Positions 47,541-55,619 of a DNA stretch of 64,000 nucleotides are shown here, piece after piece. Location: NCBI GenBank assembly GCA_017452265.1, contig JAFTMS010000031.1, positions 185,328 to 249,327 on the forward strand, written 5' to 3'. Within the stretch, counting starts at the first letter, position 1, and the number at the start of each line of letters is the position of its first letter. The stretch is from Bacteroidales bacterium (lineage in GTDB: Bacteria; Bacteroidota; Bacteroidia; Bacteroidales; UBA932). A program made the translations under genes and the position numbers. The notes under the pieces are model-generated. The model was not told the origin of the DNA. It did not search any database and worked only from the letters and a program-made list of their open reading frames with translations.

Positions 47541-48746
47541 ATGAAACGCGGATTTTTTATTCTGACGGGACTTGCAGCGGCGGTCTCGTGCGGCCTGACA
47601 GAGGTCGGAGTGGGGGACAGTACGGTTGACGAAGGTATATGGATAAGGCCGGATACCGGTTCTTCAGCTGCAGAAAAGGCTCCAGCCTGTCTGATGACTG
47701 CATTTGACTATCCTGACGGATACGACTGGCGGTCAGCGGATTCCGAATCCGCCCGTTGCAACCTTGTTCTTTTAGAGGGCGGTTCACCGCTGATGAGGAT
47801 TCCCGTCGGGAGCGGATATGAGGTGAGCCACGATGCAGACCGTCATCGTATAGTAGACGGACATCTGTATACCGACTACACATCGGGCGATGAAATCGTG
47901 GTCAGGAAAGACGGCGCTCTGCTTTTCCGCTATAAGGCTGATGAACGGATAGTCGGTATGACGGTTGAGAACGGTAATGTATATACCTTGGGCATACCGG
48001 CGTCCGGAACCGGATTTGCGTATCGCAGGAACGGAGTGATTCAGCTGGCAAAGCATTCCGGATATGCCTTCGAACGTCTTGTGAAGGATGTCGATGACAT
48101 ATGTTTTGCCTATTGCAGCCAGATTGTGACGGAATCGGAAACCAGAGACGAGTATTATATGGTCCGTGACGGTGTCGAGAGGCAGATATCCATGCCGGAT
48201 GGCTGCGACAGAGTCTGGGACATAGCACCGCATGAAGGCAGTACATGTGTGCTCGCTTCTTCTGTATTGAAAAGGACATCGTATCTGATCACTGGAGATG
48301 CGGTAAGGAGGATCGATATGCCTTATTCATCGGAAATGCTCTCCTGCCGGTTTCTGACCGGAGGCAAATCCATCTGCATGGAAGGCCTGTACGGAACTCT
48401 TGACGGCAGGCAGGTGAGTGCATTGTGGATGGATGCAGACGAATACAGGCGTTTTGACGACGGCCTTTCCATATCTGCGGCCCGTGCTGATGAAACAGGA
48501 ATAGACTGTGTCCTGAATCCGACATCGGAAGCAGGCGGCGGAATGATATTCAGATCAGGAAAGGCATATGCAATGCCGTCTGGCTACAGCTGCATGGGAG
48601 TGAATCCTATGGCGGTGCTGGACGGCGCTCTGCACGTCGGACTTTCCTCCCTGAAGGGAGGCCGCCCTCTGGTCTGGAAAGACGGTGCTCTGGATACCCT
48701 TGACATCAACGGCTATATATGTACTGCCGCTGTTCTAAACCCTTAG
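47541..48746 (+). CDS. Lipoprotein of unknown function, possible beta-propeller
   Basis: 401 residues from ATG 47541 (the frame opens at 47499, before the signal). Lipoprotein signal MKRGFFILTGLAAAVSC. The mature part has repeated short units such as VVRKDGALLFRYKADERIVGMTVENGNVYTLG, YMVRDGVERQISMPDGCDRVWDIA and LVWKDGALDTLDINGYICTAA, suggestive of propeller blades of about 45 residues. I do not recognise the family. It stands alone between the orphan HigA and tsaE (convergent). Confidence 0.75.
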   Translation: MKRGFFILTGLAAAVSCGLTEVGVGDSTVDEGIWIRPDTGSSAAEKAPACLMTAFDYPDGYDWRSADSESARCNLVLLEGGSPLMRIPVGSGYEVSHDADRHRIVDGHLYTDYTSGDEIVVRKDGALLFRYKADERIVGMTVENGNVYTLGIPASGTGFAYRRNGVIQLAKHSGYAFERLVKDVDDICFAYCSQIVTESETRDEYYMVRDGVERQISMPDGCDRVWDIAPHEGSTCVLASSVLKRTSYLITGDAVRRIDMPYSSEMLSCRFLTGGKSICMEGLYGTLDGRQVSALWMDADEYRRFDDGLSISAARADETGIDCVLNPTSEAGGGMIFRSGKAYAMPSGYSCMGVNPMAVLDGALHVGLSSLKGGRPLVWKDGALDTLDINGYICTAAVLNP

Positions 48747-48754
48747 AAATTCTC

Positions 48755-49177
48755 TCAATCCTCCCACGAAATGGTTCTCGTCATGTCCGGATTCACTGAG
48801 ATGCTGACGCGCAGAGTGTCCTCCGGCAGCAGCTCTTCCACATTTTCCGGCCATTCCATGATACACAGACAGCCGCTGTAAAGATAGTCGTCAAGCCCAA
48901 TCTCAATGGCTTCGGAGAGCTTGTTTATCCTATAGAAATCAAAATGATACAAAGGCTCTCCGTCTGCCTTCATGTACTCGTTTACGATAGCGAATGTCGG
49001 CGAACCCACGGGGTCCGTCACCCCGAGTGCCTTGCAGATGGCTGTCGTGAATGTGGTCTTTCCTGCTCCCATCGGGGCAAAGAATGCCACAAGGTCATGA
49101 CCTTCGATTTCTCGAAGGAATTCGGCGGCGGCCCTGTCCAGATCCTGTATTCCGTGGATGGTTATTTCATGTTTCAT
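48755..49177 (-). CDS. tsaE: tRNA threonylcarbamoyladenosine biosynthesis ATPase TsaE
   Basis: 140 residues. P-loop FFAPMGAGKTTFTTAI, GSPTFAIVNEY (switch I-like), YHFDFYRI, and the EWPENVEELLPEDTL motif near the end. Works with TsaB/TsaD in making t6A37 of tRNA. The -7 element ends only 4 bp before the ATG, so the mRNA should be leaderless. Confidence 0.95.
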   Translation of the reverse strand: MKHEITIHGIQDLDRAAAEFLREIEGHDLVAFFAPMGAGKTTFTTAICKALGVTDPVGSPTFAIVNEYMKADGEPLYHFDFYRINKLSEAIEIGLDDYLYSGCLCIMEWPENVEELLPEDTLRVSISVNPDMTRTISWED

Positions 49178-49181
49178 GCTG

Positions 49182-49189
49182 CAAAGATA
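49182..49189 (-). promoter_or_regulatory. -7 promoter element for tsaE
   Basis: TATCTTTG on the minus strand, just 4 bases from the start codon at 49177. It lies in the 20-bp gap between the comM-like gene and tsaE. Confidence 0.65.
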
Positions 49190-49197
49190 TGCAAAAA

Positions 49198-50751
49198 TCA
49201 GAACTCAATGCCCTGCTTGTCGAGGAATCTGTATCCTGCTGCTTCAGAAATGTGGCCTGTCGTGATGTCGGGAGCCTCTTCAAGGTCTGCAATTGTCCTC
49301 GCCAGCTTCAGGATGCGCGAACAGGCGCGGGCGGAAAGCCCCATCCGCCCGATGATCTTTTCCATCAGCGCTTTGCATGGCCCGTCCAGCGGACAGTATT
49401 TCTCGATGAGGCGGTTGTTCATCCCGGAATTGCAGAAAATCCCGTCATTCTTGAACCTTTCCTTCTGTATCTGTCTGGCTCTCAGCACTCTTTCCGCAAT
49501 CACGGCGCTTGATTCCCCTTTGCGCCTCTCCACCAGCCTGCGAGCATCGATCGGATGCATCCACAGCTGTATGTCGATCCTGTCCATGATCGGGCCCGAC
49601 AGTTTGGACAGATAGGCGAGCCGGCGGGATGGCGTGCAGGTGCATCTGTCCCCTTCCCCGTAATAACCGCACGGGCATGGGTTTGTGGCTGCGACGAGCA
49701 TGAAGTCCGACGGATATTCCACCTTCGATTTGAGTCGTGATATGGTCACCTTTCTGTCCTCCATCGGCCCACGGAGCACTTCCAGCACCTTTTTCGGTGC
49801 TTCACAGAATTCGTCGATGAAGAGTATTCCATTGTGTGCAAGGGATATTTCGCCGGGCATTATGTTGTCTGAACCGCCTCCTATAAGGGCGGCGACGGAG
49901 GCGCTGTAGTGAGGCGCTCGGAAAGGCCTCTGCCTCATCAGTCCGCCTGAAGCATTGCCCTTTCCGGCCACAGAATATATCTTGCTGGTCTGCAGTGACT
50001 CTTCAAGCGACATGGGCGGCAGTATGCCCACCATCGCCTTTGCAAGCGAACTTTTTCCGGAGCCTGGGGCACCTATAAGGATGACGTTGTGGCTTCCGGC
50101 CGCCGCAATCTCCACGCCCCGTTTTGCCGCTTCCTGACCGATGATTTCCGAAAAGTCCATTGTGCCGAAGTCCTTTGCGCAGAGGATGTGTCCCCCTGCC
50201 TGCGTCTTCATCCGGTTTCTTGCCAGCAGGTCTTCGCACGGCTCGTCTGATGCCAGTACACGCAGCACGTCCTCCAGCGTTTCCACTCCGTATACGTCAA
50301 TATCTTCATATTCAACAGCTTCCAAAGCGGACTGAAGCGGCAGGATGCATCCGCGCAGCCCGTTCCTTGCCGCCAGTTCCACTGTCGGCAGCGCCCCCGG
50401 CACCTCACGGACGGTTCCGTCCAGCCCGAGCTCGCCCATGACCATGAACTCTTCCAGAAGCGGCAGCCTTCTCTGCTCGGAGGCGGCGATGATTCCAAGA
50501 GCGATAGGCACATCGTATCCGCTGCCTTTCTTGTGCATGTCTGCCGGAGCAAGGTTGATGACAATCTTCTTTCCCGGTATTCTAAAACCCATTGACTGCA
50601 AGGCTGTTATCGTTCTTAGAAGACTCTCTTTTACAGCAACGTCGGCAAGTCCGACAAGATGGATTCCGATTCCGGTGGTAATGTCCACTTCCACAGTGAC
50701 GGGGACGGCGTCTATCCCGATGCATTTTGCGCCATGAATATTGATGAGCAT
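49198..50751 (-). CDS. YifB/ComM family magnesium chelatase-like AAA+ ATPase
   Basis: 517 residues. N-terminal Lon-like S5 domain (GLADVAVKESLLRTITALQSMGFRIPGKKIVINLAPADMHKKGSGYDVPIALGI), AAA+ core with Walker A IGAPGSGKSS, Walker B GILFIDEFCEA, and a C-terminal Mg-chelatase-like domain (NPCPCGYYGEGDRCTC with zinc-like cysteines). ComM of this family is a helicase promoting branch migration during natural transformation. Confidence 0.95.
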   Translation of the reverse strand: MLINIHGAKCIGIDAVPVTVEVDITTGIGIHLVGLADVAVKESLLRTITALQSMGFRIPGKKIVINLAPADMHKKGSGYDVPIALGIIAASEQRRLPLLEEFMVMGELGLDGTVREVPGALPTVELAARNGLRGCILPLQSALEAVEYEDIDVYGVETLEDVLRVLASDEPCEDLLARNRMKTQAGGHILCAKDFGTMDFSEIIGQEAAKRGVEIAAAGSHNVILIGAPGSGKSSLAKAMVGILPPMSLEESLQTSKIYSVAGKGNASGGLMRQRPFRAPHYSASVAALIGGGSDNIMPGEISLAHNGILFIDEFCEAPKKVLEVLRGPMEDRKVTISRLKSKVEYPSDFMLVAATNPCPCGYYGEGDRCTCTPSRRLAYLSKLSGPIMDRIDIQLWMHPIDARRLVERRKGESSAVIAERVLRARQIQKERFKNDGIFCNSGMNNRLIEKYCPLDGPCKALMEKIIGRMGLSARACSRILKLARTIADLEEAPDITTGHISEAAGYRFLDKQGIEF

Positions 50752-50828
50752 GATCTATAAGTTATGTTTCATGGCCATAAATATTGCCCGTATGGATGAC
50801 AAAGAGGATAAAAAAAAGAAAAATGTGG

Positions 50829-50836
50829 TAAATTTG
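50829..50836 (+). promoter_or_regulatory. -7 promoter element for the Mla-type ABC genes
   Basis: TAAATTTG, 22 bp before ATG 50859. Confidence 0.6.
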
Positions 50837-50858
50837 CAGTGATAAAAAATTTTTATGC

Positions 50859-51605
50859 ATGATAAAAAAATTTTTTGAGTCTGTCGGAAGCTATTTCCTT
50901 TTCCTGAAAATGGTCTTCAGGAAGCCTCAGAAGTGGGGAATCTTCTGGAGGCATTTCATAAACGAGTCCGACAAGCTCATCCTGTCGTCCATCCTGATAG
51001 TCGGCGTGATTTCCGTTTTCATCGGAGGCGTCCTCGTGATACAGACTGCATCGAATCTCGAAAATCCGATAATAGACAAGATGTATGTCGGTTATATGGT
51101 CAGGGAAAGTCTTGTGCTGGAATTCTGCTCGACGATGGTGGCTCTGATTCTTGCCGGCAAGATGGGTTCGAACATAGCATCAGAAATAGGCAGCATGCGT
51201 ATAACCGAGCAGATTGATGCCATGGACATGATGGGCGTGAATTCGGCGTGCTTCCTCGTGCTTCCGAAAGTCGCTGCCGCAACGCTGCTCAGCCCGCTTC
51301 TCATGCTCATGAGCTTCGCCCTCGGCCTTGTAGGCGGCTGGTTTGTCGTGGATATGACCCAGATTATCCCGACAGCCTCGTACATAACTGGAATAAAGTT
51401 CTGCTACAACGGCTTCTACATCTTCTACAGCTGCTTCAAGATGTCCCTTTTCTGCTTCATGATATCATCGATAGCGGCCTTCAACGGCTATTATGCAAAG
51501 GGAGGCTCGCTCGGAGTGGGACGCTCAAGCACAAGGGCCATAGTGACCACAAGCATACTCATCCTGATGTTTGACCTCATAGTCACGCAGCTGATGCTGT
51601 ATTAA
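50859..51605 (+). CDS. MlaE family ABC transporter permease
   Basis: 248 residues, about five membrane helices. MlaE signature: GGVLVIQTASNL, REVLV-like VRESLVLEFCSTMVALILAGKMGSNIASEIGSMRITEQIDAMDMMGVN. It moves phospholipids or other lipids between the membranes together with an ATPase (next gene) and an MCE-domain protein, which is not adjacent here. 5 bp before the ATPase gene. Confidence 0.93.
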   Translation: MIKKFFESVGSYFLFLKMVFRKPQKWGIFWRHFINESDKLILSSILIVGVISVFIGGVLVIQTASNLENPIIDKMYVGYMVRESLVLEFCSTMVALILAGKMGSNIASEIGSMRITEQIDAMDMMGVNSACFLVLPKVAAATLLSPLLMLMSFALGLVGGWFVVDMTQIIPTASYITGIKFCYNGFYIFYSCFKMSLFCFMISSIAAFNGYYAKGGSLGVGRSSTRAIVTTSILILMFDLIVTQLMLY

Positions 51606-51610
51606 GGAAT

Positions 51611-52363
51611 ATGATAAAAGTAGAGCATTTGTTTAAAAGTTTCGACGGCGTACAGGTTCTCAACGACATAAACGTGACCTATGAGCCGGGAAAATGTAAT
51701 ATGATCATAGGGGCGAGCGGCTCTGGCAAGACCGTTCTGCTGAAGAATCTGATCGGACTGCTGGAGCCGGACAGCGGAGAAATAAGCTATGGGGACAGAA
51801 AACTGTCTACGATGTCTTACAATGAGAAGATGAAGCTCAGGCAGAATATCGGAATCCTCTTCCAGGGCAGCGCGCTGTTCGATTTTGCCACGGTGCTGGA
51901 AAACGTCATGTTCCCGATGGAATTCTTCACCGACTGGTCGAAGGCTCAGATGCGTGAACGTGCGCAGTACTGCCTTGAAAAGGTGAATGTGACGGGCTCG
52001 GACGACAAGTATCCGAACGAACTGAGCGGCGGCATGCAGAAGCGCGTCGGCATAGCACGGGCAATAGCCCTCAATCCGTCATACCTCTTCTGCGACGAAC
52101 CGAATTCCGGTCTCGATCCGTATACGTCCATCCTGATAGACCGCCTGATAAGCGACCTGACGAAGGAATTCAACATGACGACGGTCGTCAATACCCACGA
52201 TATGAACTCCATTCTCGAAATCGGAGACAAGATCGGGTTCATCTATAAAGGCTCCCTCCTGTGGCAGGGCGACAAGAACACGATTCTTCATACGGACTGC
52301 CGTGAACTTCGCGACTTCGTCTGTGCCAATACATTGGCTCGCAACATCATAGAAGGACGATGA
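51611..52363 (+). CDS. MlaF-like lipid ABC transporter ATPase
   Basis: 250 residues. ABC motifs: Walker A GASGSGKTVLLKNL, Q-loop FQGSALFDFATVLENVMFP, signature LSGGMQKRVGIARAIA, Walker B YLFCDEPNSGLDP, His switch NTHDMNS. Partner of the preceding permease. Followed by a two-way hairpin and the convergent cytochrome b gene. Confidence 0.95.
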   Translation: MIKVEHLFKSFDGVQVLNDINVTYEPGKCNMIIGASGSGKTVLLKNLIGLLEPDSGEISYGDRKLSTMSYNEKMKLRQNIGILFQGSALFDFATVLENVMFPMEFFTDWSKAQMRERAQYCLEKVNVTGSDDKYPNELSGGMQKRVGIARAIALNPSYLFCDEPNSGLDPYTSILIDRLISDLTKEFNMTTVVNTHDMNSILEIGDKIGFIYKGSLLWQGDKNTILHTDCRELRDFVCANTLARNIIEGR

Positions 52364-52389
52364 CGCCTTTTTCCGAATGGGTCGGACAT

Positions 52390-52428
52390 GAAAATGGCGT
52401 GGTTGCGATGAACAGCCACGCCATTTTC
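52390..52428. terminator. Two-way terminator hairpin
   Basis: Perfect 13-bp stem GAAAATGGCGTGG (52390-52402) with CCACGCCATTTTC (52416-52428), loop of 13. The A/T ends serve either strand, between the ABC ATPase and the convergent cytochrome b gene. Confidence 0.85.
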
Positions 52429-52444
52429 AATATTTCAGTACCGC

Positions 52445-53167
52445 TTAGAGTACGCTGCAGTTGAAGCAGATGTTGTTTGCAACCATGAATGCCACGACTG
52501 CAGTGGTAGTGAGCATGACGAAGAGGAGTGTTGCGAGTGCATATCCGATTACTTCAAGTCTCTTCTGCCATACTGTGTTGCTCATGCCCACTGACTGAAG
52601 AGCGCTCCAGAATCCGTGTGTAAGATGGAACCACAGAGCTGTGAACCATATGATGTAGATGATGAGCATCCATACATTGCCGAATGTCTTCTCAAGGAGG
52701 TAGTATGCCTTTTCAGGAGCCACGTGCTCACCCTTGAACCACTCCACATACTGCATCTCAGCCCAGAAGTGGCTAAGGTGGAGGCAGAGGAGTCCGAGTA
52801 CGATGATTCCGAGAGCGAACATGTTCTTGGATGCCCATGATTCAGACTTTCCCTTGTGAGCGACTTCATAGCGCTGAGGGCCGCGGGCCTTTCTGTTGCT
52901 GTAGGTGAGCCAGCATGCGTATGCGATGTGGACTGCGAATCCAAGTGCAAGAATCGGAACCATGATGTCGATTACAGGAGTGGCCATGAACCAGCATCCG
53001 CTTGCGAACCATCCTTCACCTGCAGGTGCTCCCCAGGTGCCCTTGAAGGCGTCTATCACTGAAAAGAAGTTGATTGTAGTGTGAAGAAGCATGAAGATGA
53101 TGAGGAACATGCCGCTGATGCTCATGATAAGCTTCTTGCCGATTGAAGATGTGAAAATGTTAGCCAT
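52445..53167 (-). CDS. Fumarate reductase/succinate dehydrogenase cytochrome b subunit
   Basis: 240 residues from ATG 53167; the open frame reaches 53371 but across the pyrH promoter. Five membrane helices with haem-ligand histidines in FLIIFMLLHTTINFF, GFAVHIAYACW, LLCLHLSHFW and ALWFHLTHGFWSALQS. This is the Bacteroidota-type single membrane subunit (TIGR02046 group). The flavoprotein and Fe-S subunits that normally follow it are absent: the convergent ABC gene lies just downstream. Confidence 0.92.
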   Translation of the reverse strand: MANIFTSSIGKKLIMSISGMFLIIFMLLHTTINFFSVIDAFKGTWGAPAGEGWFASGCWFMATPVIDIMVPILALGFAVHIAYACWLTYSNRKARGPQRYEVAHKGKSESWASKNMFALGIIVLGLLCLHLSHFWAEMQYVEWFKGEHVAPEKAYYLLEKTFGNVWMLIIYIIWFTALWFHLTHGFWSALQSVGMSNTVWQKRLEVIGYALATLLFVMLTTTAVVAFMVANNICFNCSVL

Positions 53168-53217
53168 ATTATTTTTACAATAGTTAATGTTCTGCCAGAA
53201 ATTGCCGTTATAGTATG

Positions 53218-53225
53218 CAAAGATA
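53218..53225 (-). promoter_or_regulatory. -7 promoter element for the cytochrome b gene
   Basis: TATCTTTG on the minus strand, 50 bp before ATG 53167. Confidence 0.65.
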
Positions 53226-53257
53226 TATTCTTTCTTGCAAGTTTCATAATAATTCGA

Positions 53258-53265
53258 TACTTTTG
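53258..53265 (+). promoter_or_regulatory. -7 promoter element for pyrH-frr
   Basis: TACTTTTG, 41 bp before ATG 53307. Confidence 0.6.
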
Positions 53266-53306
53266 TTTGTTCGAATTTTGGAAAGTTTAGATATATAGGA
53301 ACATAT

Positions 53307-54017
53307 ATGGGAACATACAGGAGAGTACTGCTCAAGCTCAGCGGAGAGAGCCTCGGAGGCCCTGCTGGCAAAGGAATAGATGAAAACTGGCTCGCCGCAT
53401 ATGCGGAGGAGGTCGCCGCAGCTGTGAAGAACGGTCTTCAGGTGGCGATTGTCATCGGCGGAGGAAACATATTCAGGGGCCTGCAGGGTGTCGGAAAAGG
53501 TTTCGACCGCGTGAACGGAGACAAGATGGGCATGCTTGCGACGGTGATAAACTCGCTCGGTCTTGCCATGGCAATACGTAGCGCAGGCGTTGAGGCTGAG
53601 GTGTTTACGGCAACGCCGATGATGCCCGTGGCAAGGTATTACATGCGTGACGACGCTGTGGCTGTCATGGAGAAGGGCGGTGTGGCTCTGATTGCAGGAG
53701 GCACGGGAAATCCGTATTTCACGACAGATTCGGGTGCGGCCTTGCGTGCGCTTGAAATCGGTGCTGATGCGCTTCTTAAAGGTACGCGCGTGGACGGAGT
53801 GTATACGGCGGATCCGGAGAAGGACCCGGCTGCCGTCAAGTATGAGGAACTGTCGTTCGACAAGGCGATTGAGGACAGACTCAAGGTGATGGACCAGACT
53901 GCCTTTGCGCTCTGCCGTGAGGGCAATATGCCGATAATCGTGTTCGACATGAATCAGAAGGGCAACCTTACGAAGCTGGTCAAGGGAGAGAAGGTCGGAA
54001 CATTGGTACATGTATAA
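53307..54017 (+). CDS. pyrH: UMP kinase
   Basis: 236 residues. Amino acid kinase fold: YRRVLLKLSGESLGG at the start, VIGGGNIFRG, GGTGNPYFTTDS and KGTRVDGVYTADPEKDP. It phosphorylates UMP to UDP. Paired with frr 12 bp downstream, a frequent bacterial arrangement. Confidence 0.97.
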   Translation: MGTYRRVLLKLSGESLGGPAGKGIDENWLAAYAEEVAAAVKNGLQVAIVIGGGNIFRGLQGVGKGFDRVNGDKMGMLATVINSLGLAMAIRSAGVEAEVFTATPMMPVARYYMRDDAVAVMEKGGVALIAGGTGNPYFTTDSGAALRALEIGADALLKGTRVDGVYTADPEKDPAAVKYEELSFDKAIEDRLKVMDQTAFALCREGNMPIIVFDMNQKGNLTKLVKGEKVGTLVHV

Positions 54018-54029
54018 ACAAGAGATATT

Positions 54030-54593
54030 ATGATTACAAGAGCAAAAGAAATTCTGGCAGGTGCCAAGGACAAGATGACAGGCGCTGTCAACCACCTCGA
54101 CGAGGAACTCAAGACATATCGTGCCGGCAAGGCTAATCCACTGGTGTTCAACAATGTGATGGTGGACTACTACGGCAGCCCGACACCGGTTCCGCAGGTG
54201 GCATCGGTAACGACTCCGGATGCCAAGACACTTCTGCTCCAGCCATGGGAGAAGAAGATGATTCCGCTGATCGAGAAGGCGATTCTCGATGCCAACATAG
54301 GCCTCACTCCTTCAAACAACGGCGAAAGCATCCGCTGTACGGTTCCTCCTCTCACTGAAGAACGCCGCAAGGAGCTGATCAAGAAGGCGAAGAGCGCAGG
54401 CGAAAATGCAAAGGTGAGCGTCCGCAACGCACGTCGTGATGCTATCGAGCTTCTCAAGAAGGCTCAGAAGGAGGGAATGCCTGAGGATATGCAGAAGGAA
54501 TACGAGCAGCTCGTGCAGAAGGAGACCGACGCTTTCTCAAAGAAGGTGGATGAACTCGTGTCTTCAAAAGAGAAGGAGATAATGACTGTCTGA
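54030..54593 (+). CDS. frr: Ribosome recycling factor
   Basis: 187 residues, normal length. Typical HLDEELKTYRAGKANPLVFNNVMVDYYGSPTPVPQVASV, then PWEKKMIPLIEKAI, LTPSNNGESIRCTVPPLTEERRKELIKKAK and the acidic/basic C-terminal helix. Splits post-termination ribosomes with EF-G. Confidence 0.97.
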   Translation: MITRAKEILAGAKDKMTGAVNHLDEELKTYRAGKANPLVFNNVMVDYYGSPTPVPQVASVTTPDAKTLLLQPWEKKMIPLIEKAILDANIGLTPSNNGESIRCTVPPLTEERRKELIKKAKSAGENAKVSVRNARRDAIELLKKAQKEGMPEDMQKEYEQLVQKETDAFSKKVDELVSSKEKEIMTV

Positions 54594-54603
54594 TGAATTA
54601 TAG

Positions 54604-54617
54604 AATCTGTACAGATT
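54604..54617 (+). promoter_or_regulatory. 14-bp perfect palindrome in the -33 region of the pheA promoter
   Basis: AATCTGTACAGATT reads the same on both strands. It is centred about 26 bp upstream of the -7 element, so a repressor binding here would block RNA polymerase. No regulator gene is adjacent. Confidence 0.6.
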
Positions 54618-54632
54618 TATAAAAATAATTAC

Positions 54633-54640
54633 TATATTTG
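54633..54640 (+). promoter_or_regulatory. -7 promoter element for the Phe/Tyr operon leader
   Basis: TATATTTG; the expected transcription start is about 54645, only a few bases before the leader-peptide ATG at 54649. Confidence 0.7.
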
Positions 54641-54648
54641 TACCCGTT

Positions 54649-54708
54649 ATGGGAACTTATCGATTTAGCGGCTTCGGTTTTTCTTATTTCTATTTCCAGA
54701 AAAGGTGA
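54649..54708 (+). CDS. Aromatic-rich leader peptide of the pheA operon
   Basis: 19 codons: MGTYRFSGFGFSYFYFQKR. Phe at 6, 9, 11, 14 and 16 and Tyr at 4, 13 and 15, so 8 of 19 residues are the amino acids the operon makes. It begins right after the promoter, ends just before a candidate antiterminator segment, and is followed by a terminator. This is the classic layout of a transcription attenuator read by the ribosome. Confidence 0.85.
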   Translation: MGTYRFSGFGFSYFYFQKR

Positions 54709-54712
54709 TAGA

Positions 54713-54783
54713 CCGGGCTTCACGTATCGATGATATATTGGTATTACATTGCGCTGTCCGGTATTTGCCGGGCAGCCTTTTTT
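54713..54783 (+). terminator. Attenuator of the Phe/Tyr operon: antiterminator segment and intrinsic terminator
   Basis: Terminator stem GCTGTCCGG (54753-54761), loop TATTTG, CCGGGCAGC (54768-54776), then CTTTTTT (54777-54783), 8 bp before pheA. The segment CCGGGC at 54713-54718, right after the leader stop codon, can pair with GTCCGG (54756-54761) in the terminator's left arm, giving a mutually exclusive antiterminator. Confidence 0.82.
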
Positions 54784-54791
54784 ATTGAAAT

Positions 54792-55619
54792 ATGAACAAA
54801 AAAGTGGCGATACAGGGTGTCAAGGGCTGTTTTCACGAGCAGGCGGCACGTCAGTTCTACAGGAACGAAGGCGTTCCGGAGATTGTGGAATGCCTGACTT
54901 TCGACGGACTGTACAGAAGTCTGGACAAAGGAGAGGCGGATTCGGCTGTAATGGCGATTGAGAACACGGTGTCGGGCGGACTGCTTCCGAATTTCGAACT
55001 GCTCCGCAAGTACGACCGTAAGATAAAGGGCGAGGTGTTCCTGCGCATCCAGCAGAACCTGATGGCGATGCCGGGACAGAAGATAGAGGACATCCGCGAA
55101 GTGCGCACGCATTATATGGCCATAAACCAGACACGTGAATTCTTCAAGGATTATCCCTGGATAAGGCTCGTGGAGTCTGAGGATACGGCGAAAAGTGCCG
55201 CGGACGTGGCTGCCGAGGGGCTTATGGGAGTGGGAGCGGTGGCTTCGACGCTTGCGGCCGAGCTTTACGGGCTGGATATTCTTGCAGAAAGCATAGAGAC
55301 ATACAAGCAGAATTTCACCCGTTTCCTCATAATGGACGATGCGCTTACGGTGGACAGGGACAAGGTGAACAAGTCGTCGATGTGCTTCACGCTTTCGCAT
55401 ACGCCGGGTTCGCTCGCCCATGTGCTTACGATTCTGTCATTCTACGGGATGAACCTTACGAGAATCCAGTCGCTTCCGATTCCGGGACAGGAGTGGCAGT
55501 ATTTCTTTTACGTGGACATAAAGTTCGATGACTACGTGCGTTACGAGCAGGCCCTCGCGGCCGTACGCCCACTGATGGAAGACCTCAACATTTTAGGAGA
55601 ATACGTTGCAGCGATATGA
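54792..55619 (+). CDS. pheA: Prephenate dehydratase
   Basis: 275 residues. The catalytic domain opens with VAIQGVKGCFHEQAARQFY, has ENTVSGGLL and the essential NFTRFLIM motif; the C-terminal ACT domain SSMCFTLSHTPGSLAHVLTILSFYGMNLTRIQSLP carries the GALxxxL/ESRP-type phenylalanine-binding regions (here GSLAHVL and RIQSLP). It makes phenylpyruvate and is probably inhibited by Phe. No fused chorismate mutase; that domain is on the last gene of the operon. Overlaps the aminotransferase by 4 bp. Confidence 0.96.
   Translation: MNKKVAIQGVKGCFHEQAARQFYRNEGVPEIVECLTFDGLYRSLDKGEADSAVMAIENTVSGGLLPNFELLRKYDRKIKGEVFLRIQQNLMAMPGQKIEDIREVRTHYMAINQTREFFKDYPWIRLVESEDTAKSAADVAAEGLMGVGAVASTLAAELYGLDILAESIETYKQNFTRFLIMDDALTVDRDKVNKSSMCFTLSHTPGSLAHVLTILSFYGMNLTRIQSLPIPGQEWQYFFYVDIKFDDYVRYEQALAAVRPLMEDLNILGEYVAAI

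Noticed and set aside
53168-53371. N-terminal extension of the cytochrome b gene
   Set aside because: It would run through its own promoter and the pyrH start; ATG 53167 gives the normal family N-terminus.
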